This document shows, in pieces, positions 9,131-17,782 of a stretch of 64,000 nt of DNA. The DNA is from Siphonobacter sp. SORGH_AS_0500 (GTDB lineage: Bacteria > Bacteroidota > Bacteroidia > Cytophagales > Spirosomataceae). The first letter of the stretch is position 1, and the number at the start of each line of letters is the position of its first letter. Below the pieces are notes generated by a model. The model was not told the origin of the DNA. It ran no database searches and saw nothing but the letters and a program-made list of their open reading frames with translations. The stretch is from the NCBI RefSeq assembly GCF_002838835.1, contig NZ_NHPP01000005.1, forward strand, positions 186,001-250,000. The letters run 5' to 3'. Made by a program: the position numbers and the translations under genes.

Positions 9131-9974
9131 GTTGGAGTAAATTTTGGAATTGCTGAATGCGTTGAACCAAAGTCTCGCAAATTTCTTTAGTTAAAGGACC
9201 AGAAGCTAAAGTCTTGATTTCCAATTGTAATTGTCGACGTTCCGTCACATCTTCTGAAAAAGGAGATGCGGAAATGGCGTTCTGAACCTCTTCAGGTGTA
9301 TTGAATAATTGTTTCGTTTTAACCTTTGAAATCGCATTAATACTAGCTTTGGGAAGCTTCTGTTTACCCGAAAGAATATCGCTTTTAAACTCAGTCGTAA
9401 GCTTTTCCAGGCCTGCTGCAAAGTCTCCGTCCCGCTTGATGGTTCGGCTGCTCACGCCATATTCCTTCCCGAGATTAACCGAAATATTTTCCTGCTCGGG
9501 GGAATATTGATTACCTCCCCGTACATTTTTCTGCTGTAAATACCGAAGTCCACGCAGGTAAGAAGCCTGCTCAGGAGTCAGATTACGACGGCCCAATTGG
9601 TGGTCAATCATGTAATCCTTCACCTCAGCCATAGACCCGAAATGAACCAGATTAATCCGAAAATCCAGGTGATGAGTCTGAACAATGGAGAAACGGTTAT
9701 GGCCGTCAATCAGAATATAAACGGGCAATGACTGTTCGTCAATCCCGGCAATGGAAGTAGTCGTTTCCCAAATCGTCACCGGGTCCTTTACGCCATGTTT
9801 CAGAATGTTCTGTTCGAGCTGCTGAAGCTCGTCGGGCGTAAGGGGTGGAATCAGCTCTTTTAATTCCTGCAGAATCGTGATCTGACTTTTAATATGTTCT
9901 TCGGAAGACAAAATGGAAGGTTTCAGATTCGTCGTCTTTTCCTTCATTAAATTCATGAAGTCTTTTTTAGCCAT
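9123..9974 (-). CDS. parB: ParB-family partition protein
   Basis: The protein has 283 residues. The ParB/Spo0J N-terminal domain is recognisable by LTPDELQQLEQNILKHGV, the nucleotide-binding stretch YILIDGHNRFSIVQ and GRRNLTPEQASYLRG. A helix-turn-helix region follows (VNLGKEYGVSSRTIKRDGDFA, about residues 168-188). It should bind the adjacent palindromes and, with ParA, segregate the replicon. The ATG at 9974 follows the parA stop by one base, so the two genes are translationally coupled. The last codons lie inside the 23-bp palindrome at 9108-9130, so site and gene end are fused. Confidence 0.9.
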   Translation of the reverse strand: MAKKDFMNLMKEKTTNLKPSILSSEEHIKSQITILQELKELIPPLTPDELQQLEQNILKHGVKDPVTIWETTTSIAGIDEQSLPVYILIDGHNRFSIVQTHHLDFRINLVHFGSMAEVKDYMIDHQLGRRNLTPEQASYLRGLRYLQQKNVRGGNQYSPEQENISVNLGKEYGVSSRTIKRDGDFAAGLEKLTTEFKSDILSGKQKLPKASINAISKVKTKQLFNTPEEVQNAISASPFSEDVTERRQLQLEIKTLASGPLTKEICETLVQRIQQFQNLLQPK

Positions 9975-9975
9975 A

Positions 9976-10920
9976 TTAAAGAGCGATTAGTTCAGTTGCC
10001 AGCTTATCATACTGTTGCCAGGAAACCGATTTGGGTGAATATGTATATAGGTCTTCTTTCGCCACCTGCGACTGCTTAATGACGGTTGAGACTTCAATAA
10101 TGGAGTTATAGATTGGGAAGTTTTTGTAATTCTCCCGAATATGAGACATCATGCTCTTGTGCACACTCTGGTTTTTATGAACCATGGTAAACACGATGCC
10201 TTTTACCGTAAGCGTAGGATTGATGTAGGTTCGAATTTCAGCGATTCGGTTAAATAAACTCTCTACGCCGTGATACGCACTGGCTTCGGGCTGAATAGGA
10301 ACGACACAGGAAGTAGAAGCAACCAACGAACAGGTAGTGCAGATACCGAGGCTGGGAGGGCAGTCAATCAGAATATAGTCGAAATGCTCACGGACTTCTT
10401 CCAGTTTTAACGCCAAACGCCGATCCGCCCCAATGGCATTCGCCAGTTCTGACTCTTTATACGCCATGCGTATATCAGAAGGCGTTAGATATAAGGTATC
10501 TGTAATTGGGATGAGTGGTAGGGGGGAGTTATGCAACAGAGCATCGATGATTTGCTCCTGTGGATCGTGCACACCGAAACACTGGGATAGGTTACCCTGT
10601 GAATCCATATCAATAAGTAACACCCGATTGCCGAGCAAACTCAGAGCTTTGCCAAGGTTAATAACCGTTGTCGTTTTCCCGACACCACCTTTGTGATTGA
10701 CGATGGAAATAACCTGAGCTTTATTAACCTGATCGTCGGAATAACCGTATTTCCGCAGAGCTGTATCCAAGGCCTGTAAATGTTTAGCTGGAATATCGTT
10801 CTGTTCAGAAAGAGCTTTGTGAAGAGTTTTTGAAGGAATTCCCGCTTCTTTTTCGATTTGGGATAAATTCAAAGCGGGTTTAGATTTTAAAAACCGGATC
10901 GCTTTTTCAGGCGTAAGCAT
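9976..10920 (-). CDS. parA: ParA-family partition ATPase with N-terminal DNA-binding domain
   Basis: The protein has 314 residues. Residues 1-65 form a small helix-turn-helix region (LSQIEKEAGIPSKTLHKAL), as in type Ia ParA proteins that repress their own operon. The deviant Walker A motif KGGVGKTTTVINLGKAL follows at about residue 75, then LLIDMDSQGNLS and the Walker B-like YILIDCPPSLG. It is an ATP-dependent motor that positions DNA through ParB. The gene leads the parAB operon, with its promoter in 10921-11070. Confidence 0.93.
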   Translation of the reverse strand: MLTPEKAIRFLKSKPALNLSQIEKEAGIPSKTLHKALSEQNDIPAKHLQALDTALRKYGYSDDQVNKAQVISIVNHKGGVGKTTTVINLGKALSLLGNRVLLIDMDSQGNLSQCFGVHDPQEQIIDALLHNSPLPLIPITDTLYLTPSDIRMAYKESELANAIGADRRLALKLEEVREHFDYILIDCPPSLGICTTCSLVASTSCVVPIQPEASAYHGVESLFNRIAEIRTYINPTLTVKGIVFTMVHKNQSVHKSMMSHIRENYKNFPIYNSIIEVSTVIKQSQVAKEDLYTYSPKSVSWQQYDKLATELIAL

Positions 10921-11070
10921 AGGCTTTAAGGATAAAATTTTCTCTATGACAAATATAGAAAGAACTTTTTTTATCCAAAATTATAGAGCCTTTCAATTGA
11001 TTTATTTGAAACAATAGATCCTGCATTAGTGAGGAATCTATGAAAAAGAAGATTTCAATTTTACTGTGAA
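10921..11070 (-). promoter_or_regulatory. parAB promoter region
   Basis: This AT-rich stretch of 150 bases lies between the parA start and a strong hairpin. Given the N-terminal helix-turn-helix of ParA it should contain a ParA operator, but I do not see a clear palindrome. Confidence 0.35.
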
Positions 11071-11130
11071 TGACAGAATCGGAAGTATAACGGCAGGTAG
11101 AAACCTGCCGTTATACTTCCGATTCTGTCA
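11071..11130 (-). terminator. Perfect 28-bp hairpin downstream of surE
   Basis: Arms 11071-11098 and 11103-11130 are perfectly complementary around a 4-base loop. The core again contains CGGCAGGT/ACCTGCCG, recalling the dispersed repeats at 8286 and 31338. It sits between surE and parA and can end surE transcription, but its length and perfection suggest a repeat-element origin. Confidence 0.65.
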
Positions 11131-11233
11131 TCTCGAACGAAGGAAGAGACCTTCTATTGGAATGGGAAGGGGCTAGCTTAGTGAAGTTACCGCCTGCCCC
11201 CAAAAGTCATAAGATTCTTCGCTCTGAATGACA
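11126..11233. repeat. Small MITE-like element with TGTCAT termini
   Basis: The ends are related inverted repeats: TGTCATCTCGAACGAAGGAA at 11126 and TTCGCTCTGAATGACA ending at 11233, about 108 bases apart with no coding content. Such TGTCATnnnGAnCGAAG-ended elements are common as non-autonomous repeats in Bacteroidetes intergenic DNA. The rest of the gap up to surE (11234-11329) holds nothing I recognise. Confidence 0.5.
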
Positions 11234-11329
11234 GTTTTTGAGATATAAACGAACGCCCTCAGGAGTTCCTTCCTGCGTTCGGGAAACCAGCCTATCAACG
11301 ACCGCTTAAATGTTTACGGATTCTAAATT

Positions 11330-12064
11330 TTAAACACTGGTATTAGATACGCGGAGCAAAGCTTGTTCGTCAGTCAGATCCAGTCGCAACGGAGTTATCG
11401 AAACCAGGTTATTTTCAACTGCCCAACGATCGGTGCCTTCTTCGGCAGGTTCCAGCGGAGATACCGTAAACCAGTAATGTTTACGGCCCATAGGGTCAAC
11501 CCCCGGAACCACATGGCCATCGTATTGGCGAACGGATTGCCGCGTCCAAACCAAATCCGTAGGGTTAGGGGGGAAGTTGATGTTAATAAGATTCGATAGG
11601 TTGTCTTCTAATGCCAGGGCAATGGCTTTTTCAACAAAAGGAGCCAGAGCATCAAAATCCGGGTCAGCATTACCTACGGGTGTACTGAGGGCAATGCCTT
11701 TCAGGCCAAACAAAGCCGCTTGTTTCGCTGCTGCCAGTGTTCCCGAGTGCCACATGGAGTTACCCAGGTTAGGACCCATATTAATACCCGAGAGAATTAC
11801 ATCCACGTCCGCGTACAGGTGCGTGCCCAGAGCGACACAGTCGGCAGGGGTGCCGTTAACCCGGTGAGCAGAGATATTTTCACCGAAAGAATTCGTTGAT
11901 TTTTTTATAGTTAAGGGTCGCGAATGCGTAACGGCATGACCCATCGAAGACTGTTCAACATCAGGAGCAACGACGTATACTTCGCCAAATTTGGTAGCGA
12001 TTCGGGCTAGAGCCGCAATGCCTGGACTATAAATCCCGTCGTCATTAGTGACTAAAATTCGCAT
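11330..12064 (-). CDS. surE: 5'/3'-nucleotidase SurE
   Basis: The protein has 244 residues, the usual SurE length. It opens with the diagnostic metal-binding motif MRILVTNDDGIYSPGI. Further motifs are VVAPDVEQSSMGHAVT, RVNGTPADCV and the SGINMGPNLGNSMWHSGTLAAA signature. SurE hydrolyses nucleoside monophosphates in the cytoplasm. The start is fixed by the conserved N-terminus: the ATG at 12064, not the in-frame ATG at 12106. It is monocistronic and diverges from the lipid kinase gene. Confidence 0.96.
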   Translation of the reverse strand: MRILVTNDDGIYSPGIAALARIATKFGEVYVVAPDVEQSSMGHAVTHSRPLTIKKSTNSFGENISAHRVNGTPADCVALGTHLYADVDVILSGINMGPNLGNSMWHSGTLAAAKQAALFGLKGIALSTPVGNADPDFDALAPFVEKAIALALEDNLSNLININFPPNPTDLVWTRQSVRQYDGHVVPGVDPMGRKHYWFTVSPLEPAEEGTDRWAVENNLVSITPLRLDLTDEQALLRVSNTSV

Positions 12065-12268
12065 AACAGTAATGATTAGTGAGTTTTGAATGCAGTAGGA
12101 TTGCATGCAAGAAAACCAGGGCAGGGGAGAAGTGAGTAGATTTGAGGAGCCTTTTCTACTTCTTTTTAACGAATACAGATATTTCAGAGATTGTTTTCAA
12201 ATGGTTCATTAGCTATTAATGGCTTTACCTAAAGAATCAGTACTCAGCACCACTATATACTTCAGACG

Positions 12269-13171
12269 ATGACTCTGGCTATAAAAACTATAAAACTCAT
12301 TCACAATCCGTCCGCAGGGGAAGAGGAGCATTCGGAAAGGCAACTAATCCAAACGATCGAAAACGAAGGCTATCATTGTGAGTACTCTTCGGCCAAAGAT
12401 GAAGACTGGCCCCAACATCTGCCCTCTGCAACCGATCTATTGGTGGTAGCCGGAGGCGACGGCACTGTTCGAAGCGTGGCTAAAGAATTGGTATTAAACG
12501 GAAGCGTTCCCACCTCTATTCCTTTTACGGTGTTACCACTCGGTACTGCTAACAACATTGCAAAAACGCTGGGAGCAATGGAAGATACCAAAGACCTTAT
12601 CAAATCCTGGAAAGAAAAAGTCCCGCAAAGTTTTGATGTGGGGTTTATCAGGGGGTTAGCGGAAGAACATTTCTTCATTGAAGCCTTTGGCTGTGGACTA
12701 TTTCCGCGATTGATGCAGGTAATGAAAACGGTAGAAAAACCGGAGAAGCCGGAAGAAGAACTCAATTTTGCCTTGACCGTTTTGTATGAATTAATCATGA
12801 CAGCCGAAGCCCGGGATTGTCAGTTGCAGGTGGATGGTCAGGATTATTCCGGAAAATATATCCTTCTGGAAATCATGAATATCAAATCTATTGGCCCCAA
12901 TCTGGCCTTGGCTCCTTATTCAGAATTTGGCGATGGATGGTTTGAGCTGATTCGTATCAGTGAAGAAGAAAAAGAAGCGTTCGGAAAATACATCCTGAGT
13001 TTATGCGATGGTTCAGAAAAAACATTTCCTTTTCCAGCCATTAAAGGACGTCATTTCAGGATTCGCTGGGATGGGCCACACGTACACGCCGATGATGAGA
13101 TCCTGGAAAATGTTCCAGAAGTAACGCTAGCGATAGAGAATCAGAAAGGTTACCTGAACGTATTAGCCTAA
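12269..13171 (+). CDS. YegS/DagK-family lipid kinase
   Basis: The protein has 300 residues with the diacylglycerol kinase catalytic signature VVAGGDGTVRSVAKEL at about residue 70 and PLGTANNIAKTLG at about 100. The N-terminal KLIHNPSAGEEEHSE is the usual nucleotide-site start of this family. Members phosphorylate diacylglycerol, sphingosine or related lipids at the membrane; the substrate cannot be read from sequence. It is a single gene ending in a strong bidirectional terminator shared with cydB. Confidence 0.9.
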   Translation: MTLAIKTIKLIHNPSAGEEEHSERQLIQTIENEGYHCEYSSAKDEDWPQHLPSATDLLVVAGGDGTVRSVAKELVLNGSVPTSIPFTVLPLGTANNIAKTLGAMEDTKDLIKSWKEKVPQSFDVGFIRGLAEEHFFIEAFGCGLFPRLMQVMKTVEKPEKPEEELNFALTVLYELIMTAEARDCQLQVDGQDYSGKYILLEIMNIKSIGPNLALAPYSEFGDGWFELIRISEEEKEAFGKYILSLCDGSEKTFPFPAIKGRHFRIRWDGPHVHADDEILENVPEVTLAIENQKGYLNVLA

Positions 13172-13206
13172 AAAAGGCGAACTCTCCGAAAGAGTTCGCC
13201 TTTTTT
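13170..13206. terminator. Bidirectional intrinsic terminator
   Basis: Sixteen-base perfect arms (13170-13185 and 13191-13206) surround a 5-base loop, with A-runs and T-runs at the outer ends. This is an ideal terminator for the rightward lipid kinase and the leftward cytochrome bd operon. Confidence 0.92.
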
Positions 13207-13216
13207 ACTAATGAGC

Positions 13217-14248
13217 CTAGACATCTCCGTACACTGTGGAATCTTCTCTATCTTTATTTTGAAAACTATACATGAGATAAATCAGAAATGGCAGGATGAA
13301 TAGACTTCCCAATACTAAAGCCCAACCTAGAGCAACAATGGTTTTGTCGTCACCCTTATGCTCTAAGAGCGACAGGTAACCTCCTTTTTTGAGTAAAATG
13401 ATATTAGGGAAATGCTGATAGGTCGCCACAAAGAGAATCATCATTACCTGAAACCCAGCTAATATTCGAAGGATATTATTAAATCCTTTACGGGCAAAAA
13501 ACCAGAGTGTCATGACTGAAATGGTTGCCGCTGCTACGCCCAGGATTCCCCAAATCTCTCCGAATACCCATTGAATCAGAGGAATGTTCTCCCAATAAGC
13601 GGCGGTAAACACAATAACTCCACAAGCAACGGCGGCCCAGTTCATCATCCAGGCCTTCGCCATAAAACGCTGCCGCTCTTCTGTTGTTTCGGTTTCTCCA
13701 ATTAAATAAATCGAGGCCAGATAGCCGCAAATGGCTACGGTAAACAGCCCGACAGCCACCGGAAAAGGGTGAAGCCAACTGAAAATGTAAGCGTCCAGAA
13801 AAGAATTAGCATTCGGGTCGATATGACGTGAAACGCTGCTCCCGGCAATAATACCCAGAAATAGAGGAGTAATGAGGCTGGAAACGGCGAAAATTCGATT
13901 ATAAATATGCTGCATATCATCCACTACGGCGTCGTAATGCCGAAAGGTGAAAGCCGTCCCCCGGGCAATAATTCCTAATAGCATGATGGTTAATGGAATG
14001 TGCAGATTAACCGACATGGTGGTGTAAATGGCCGGGAAGCCCACGAATAAAATCACAATGGCAATGATGAGCCACATGTGATTAGCCTCCCAAATAGGAC
14101 CGATGGCCCGGTACAAGATCTTACGGGTTTGGGTTCGGTTTTTGGAAGAGGTAAATAACTCAATAATCCCAGCTCCAAAATCAGCTCCGCCTAGTAATAA
14201 ATAGAGTAAGATAGCTGCCCACAAAAAAACAATCACGACGTATAACAT
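13217..14248 (-). CDS. cydB: Cytochrome bd ubiquinol oxidase subunit II
   Basis: The protein has 343 residues with about nine membrane segments. The N-terminus (VFLWAAILLYLLLGGADFGAG) and GPIWEANHMWLI are classic CydB signatures. CydB pairs with CydA in the high-affinity quinol oxidase of the cytoplasmic membrane, used at low oxygen. The gene lies 51 bases after cydA and ends at a shared terminator. Confidence 0.95.
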   Translation of the reverse strand: MLYVVIVFLWAAILLYLLLGGADFGAGIIELFTSSKNRTQTRKILYRAIGPIWEANHMWLIIAIVILFVGFPAIYTTMSVNLHIPLTIMLLGIIARGTAFTFRHYDAVVDDMQHIYNRIFAVSSLITPLFLGIIAGSSVSRHIDPNANSFLDAYIFSWLHPFPVAVGLFTVAICGYLASIYLIGETETTEERQRFMAKAWMMNWAAVACGVIVFTAAYWENIPLIQWVFGEIWGILGVAAATISVMTLWFFARKGFNNILRILAGFQVMMILFVATYQHFPNIILLKKGGYLSLLEHKGDDKTIVALGWALVLGSLFILPFLIYLMYSFQNKDREDSTVYGDV

Positions 14249-14299
14249 AACCGACAGTATTAATAGGAGAATGTTGGATTTAGTTACTAATCAGCTAGT

Positions 14300-15642
14300 T
14301 TAATGAGCTTCTTTAATACCCGTGGGGAGATCGTACAGCGTATCAACCATTTTAATCTGCCGGTAGAGCATGAATAAGGTAACCAAAGCCAGCGAGACGT
14401 AAACGCCCGTAAAGAGATAGAAGGAATAGGCAATGCCAGGCATAGGGGTAACGGCATCGGCGGTTCGCATCACTCCGTGAATAATCCAGGGTTGGCGGCC
14501 CACTTCCGTAACTGTCCATCCGGCTTCTACGGCGATGAAACCAATGGGCGTAGCCCAGGCAAACAGCTTGAGTAACCAGTTGCGTTTCAGCCAGTCTTTT
14601 TTGATGAACAGAGCCGTTCCGAAAAGCAAGGCAATCAACATCATGACCATTCCTAGACCTACCATGATTTGAAAGGCATAATGTGTGATGCCAATGGGAG
14701 GCTGATCCTGAAGCGGAATCTGATCCAATCCTTTTACTTCGGCATCCACATCACCATGGGCCATAAAACTGAGTAATCCTGGAATTTTTACTGCATAATC
14801 AACTTTCTGGTTTTCAGGGTCGGGAATGCCACCTACGATGAGTGATGCTCTTTTTTCGGTTTTAAAATGAGACTCCATTGCTGCCAGCTTGGCCGGTTGA
14901 CGTTTGGCGACGTCTTTCGCTGAAAAATCTCCACTTAAAGGCTGAAGAAGAGCAGCTACGCACCCAAAAATGGCGGCTATCTGGAAGGACTGGCGATGAA
15001 ACAAAACGTTTTTCTTACGAAGAATCATCAAGCATGAACGCCAGCCACTGCAAAACCCGTCGCTGCAAAGGCGGCCAGACACATATGCAGGGCTTGTGAA
15101 AACCAGGCTGCATTGAACATGGCTTTGATCGGATCGATGTTCAGGTATTGGCCATTGACGTAATCAAAACCCGCTGGACTGTTCATCCAGGCGTTCGCTG
15201 AAACGACTAAAATTCCTGATAATAGCCCACTGATGCCTACGATAACCCCCGTAATCCAGTGAAACCAAGGGTTAAATCGACCCCAGCCGTACAGGAAAAA
15301 GCCCAGAGCGATGGCTTCAATGAAAAAGGCAGTTCCCTCCAGCGAGAAGGGCATCCCGAAAATGGGCCCGGCGTGCTTCATGAACGTAGGCCAGAGTAAG
15401 CCTAACTCGAAGGATAAGACCGTACCAGAAACCGCACCTACGGCAAAGAAAATGGCTACTCCTTTACTCCAGGCTCGGGTAATATTTTGGTAAACTATAT
15501 GGTGGGTCTGGAGCCAGAGGTAATGCGAAACGGCCATAAAAAAAGGCATGACCATGCCAATACAGGAGAAAACAATATGAAAGCCCAGCGATAGGGCCAT
15601 TTGGGAACGGGCGGCGATGAAATCATCCATAGGCGTAGTCAT
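14300..15642 (-). CDS. cydA: Cytochrome bd ubiquinol oxidase subunit I (frame broken once)
   Basis: Two overlapping reading frames together encode a full-length CydA of about 447 residues. The N-terminal 204 residues (15642-15031) end in FAATGFAVAGVHA and a stop. The remainder (from about 15034 to 14300) continues as MILRKKNVLFHRQ and includes the signature EVGRQPWI. One extra base in the sequence GCTTGATGATT near 15028-15034 would join them as VHALMILRKKN. Heme-ligand histidines are visible in LGFHIVF and in ALHMCLAA. CydA carries hemes b558, b595 and d. Because cydB is intact and many neighbours show the same defect, I think a missing base in the assembly is likelier than a true pseudogene. 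Confidence 0.9.
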
Positions 15643-15716
15643 TCACTAATTCATACTCGATTTTTGGAGAAATATAAGGGATCGGGAAGAGGTTATGAAA
15701 ATAAATAAGGATAGTA

Positions 15717-16421
15717 TTACTTAATCCGGCGATTGTTCAAAGCGGCTACCCAGGTGGTACGATTACATTTAGGGCAAACGTGCAGACTATCTTGAGGCGT
15801 TAACTCTTTTACGTTTCCGCAGAACGTACAGGCATAAGTGCCAATTCGGGGAATGCTTTGCGTTCTTTGGTTGAATATCTCGGGCAATAGCGGCAGCCCG
15901 GGTTTTACTTCGTCTTCTTCAAAGAAAAAGATACTTACCTGTCCATTGGTTTCAATGTACGCTCGGCGGACCTGACCCAAATGTTCGATACTGTTCACCC
16001 GTAGTTCCATGAAGAATTCATCCTGACCCAAATCTTCCTTGTCAAAACTATCAATGGTAAACTGTCCATTTTCTACAATCAGAAGAGCTTCCCCTTCAAT
16101 AATCTTCTCCATCTTGATGGACTTAGCTGCCAGTCGGGTAAGACCTCGGTAGACGAGAATAACGACGCTAAAAACAATTAATGCGGGCAGTATACCTACA
16201 TCGTGATAAAACATCGGATCACCCGCGGCGGAACCCAGCCCGACAATCAGCACGAGTTCCATAATGGAAAGTTGTCGAACGGCCCGCTTACCCGTAGCCC
16301 GCATACTGACGAAAATAACGATAAACATGAGAAGCGTCCGAATGGTCACTTCCAGTAAAAACTGACCCGGTAAATCACCTAGTAATATGCGGGCCCAATC
16401 GTTAATTTCATAGTCGTTCAT
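15717..16421 (-). CDS. DUF421/YetF-family membrane protein with C-terminal zinc ribbon
   Basis: The protein has 234 residues. Three hydrophobic helices precede the cytoplasmic YetF domain. RATGKRAVRQLSIMELVLI and GEALLIVENGQ are typical of the DUF421 family. The last 45 residues contain CTFCGN...CPKCNR, two CxxC pairs that should hold zinc. That ribbon is not part of standard YetF proteins as I know them. The function of the family is unclear; Bacillus members affect spore or membrane properties. The gene is single and diverges from the MFS gene. Confidence 0.8.
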   Translation of the reverse strand: MNDYEINDWARILLGDLPGQFLLEVTIRTLLMFIVIFVSMRATGKRAVRQLSIMELVLIVGLGSAAGDPMFYHDVGILPALIVFSVVILVYRGLTRLAAKSIKMEKIIEGEALLIVENGQFTIDSFDKEDLGQDEFFMELRVNSIEHLGQVRRAYIETNGQVSIFFFEEDEVKPGLPLLPEIFNQRTQSIPRIGTYACTFCGNVKELTPQDSLHVCPKCNRTTWVAALNNRRIK

Positions 16422-16538
16422 GGTACTGTTAATACCCTTGCTGATGACTAAATGTTTAGGAAAGTTACTGAATTCCCCTCATTATGAAATATAAATGTCG
16501 AGTAATGACGGATTCGCTTAAAATTCGGTTTTGACCCG

Positions 16539-16546
16539 TATTTTTG
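16539..16546 (+). promoter_or_regulatory. Candidate -7 box of the MFS gene
   Basis: TATTTTTG matches the Bacteroidetes -7 consensus TAnnTTTG and lies 22 bases before the MFS ATG. I see no well-spaced TTTG -33 element: the nearest TTTG-like string, at 16529-16533, is too close. Confidence 0.35.
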
Positions 16547-16568
16547 AAGGCTTGTAAATATTCTAATT

Positions 16569-17782
16569 ATGGCTAAGCCTTCTTCTGCCTTAATCTTCAT
16601 TTTTCTAACCTTACTGATTGATGTAACGGGTTTAGGGATTATTATTCCGGTTTTTCCGAAATTAATTGAAGAACTCATTCACGGGGATATTAGCCAGGCC
16701 TCGCTCTATAGCGGCTGGCTTACGTTTGCCTATGCGATCATGCAATTTATGTTCGCTCCGATTTTGGGTAACCTGAGTGACCGATTTGGCAGACGTCCGA
16801 TATTACTGGCCTCATTAATTGGTTTCGGACTGGATTATATTCTTCAGGGGTTTGCTCCAACCATTACCTGGCTGTTCATAGGAAGAATTCTGGCGGGCGT
16901 AACCGGAGCCAGTTTTACCACGGCCAGTGCATTCATTGCTGACGTAAGCACACCCGAAAACAGAGCTCAGAATTTCGGATTGGTAGGGGCCGCTTTCGGA
17001 GCAGGATTTATTCTCGGACCCGCCATTGGAGCTTTTCTGGGAGATTTTGGTACCAGAGTTCCGTTTTTTGTTGCCGCCGGATTTTCATTACTGAATGCAC
17101 TGTACGGCTTTTTCGTACTGCCTGAATCTTTGAAACCTGAAAATCGGCGATCCTTCGACTGGAAACGGGCTAACCCCGTAGGCTCTTTAGTCCAGCTTCG
17201 CAAATACCCGATTATTGTTAGTTTAACAGCTTCGCTGGTTTGTATTTACATTGCCGGACATTCCACACAAAGCACCTGGACGTTTTACACCATCGAGAAA
17301 TTTAACTGGTCCGAACGCTGGATTGGCCTTTCGCTTTCCTGTGTGGGCCTCTGCATGGGGCTAGTTCAGGGAATATTAACCCGTGTGATCATCCCCAAGC
17401 TGGGTACCCGAAATTCCGTTTTTGTCGGAATGGGGTTTTATGTAATCGGCTTTATTTGTTTTGCTTTTGCCAGTCAGGGTTGGATGATGCTGGCTTTTAC
17501 CGTTCCCTATGCCCTTGGGGGCATTTCAGGTCCGGCACTGCAGGGGATTATTTCCGGGCAGGTTCCTCCTAACGAGCAGGGCGAATTACAGGGAGCCTTG
17601 ACCAGCCTGATGAGTGCGACTTCTATCGTAGGGCCGCCATTCATGACGAGCCTTTTTTCGCACTTTACCAACCCGGAGCAGCCACTCACTTCCCCGGAGC
17701 ACCCTTTCTTGCTGGAGCTTTACTGGCACTATTAAGTATGTTCTTTGCGGCCCGCACGTTTCGTCGTCTTCCTGAAGAATAA
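16569..17782 (+). CDS. MFS multidrug-type transporter, TetA-like (frame broken near the C-terminus)
   Basis: The protein has about 404 residues with twelve membrane segments. It has the MFS A-loop motif GNLSDRFGRRPILL and the antiporter-type region AGVTGASFTTASAFIADVS. It most resembles TetA/DHA1 drug-proton antiporters. The uninterrupted frame ends at 17735 as LLELYWHY, but the neighbouring frame from about 17688 to 17782 reads YFPGAPFLAGALLALLSMFF, the expected last helix of this family. One base is missing near 17685-17690 (CCACTCACTTCC). The real end is the TAA at 17780-17782. Confidence 0.87.

Noticed and set aside
14300..15082. Second cytochrome bd subunit I as a separate gene
   Set aside because: Its first 20 residues are noise from the wrong frame; the rest is the missing half of the upstream cydA.
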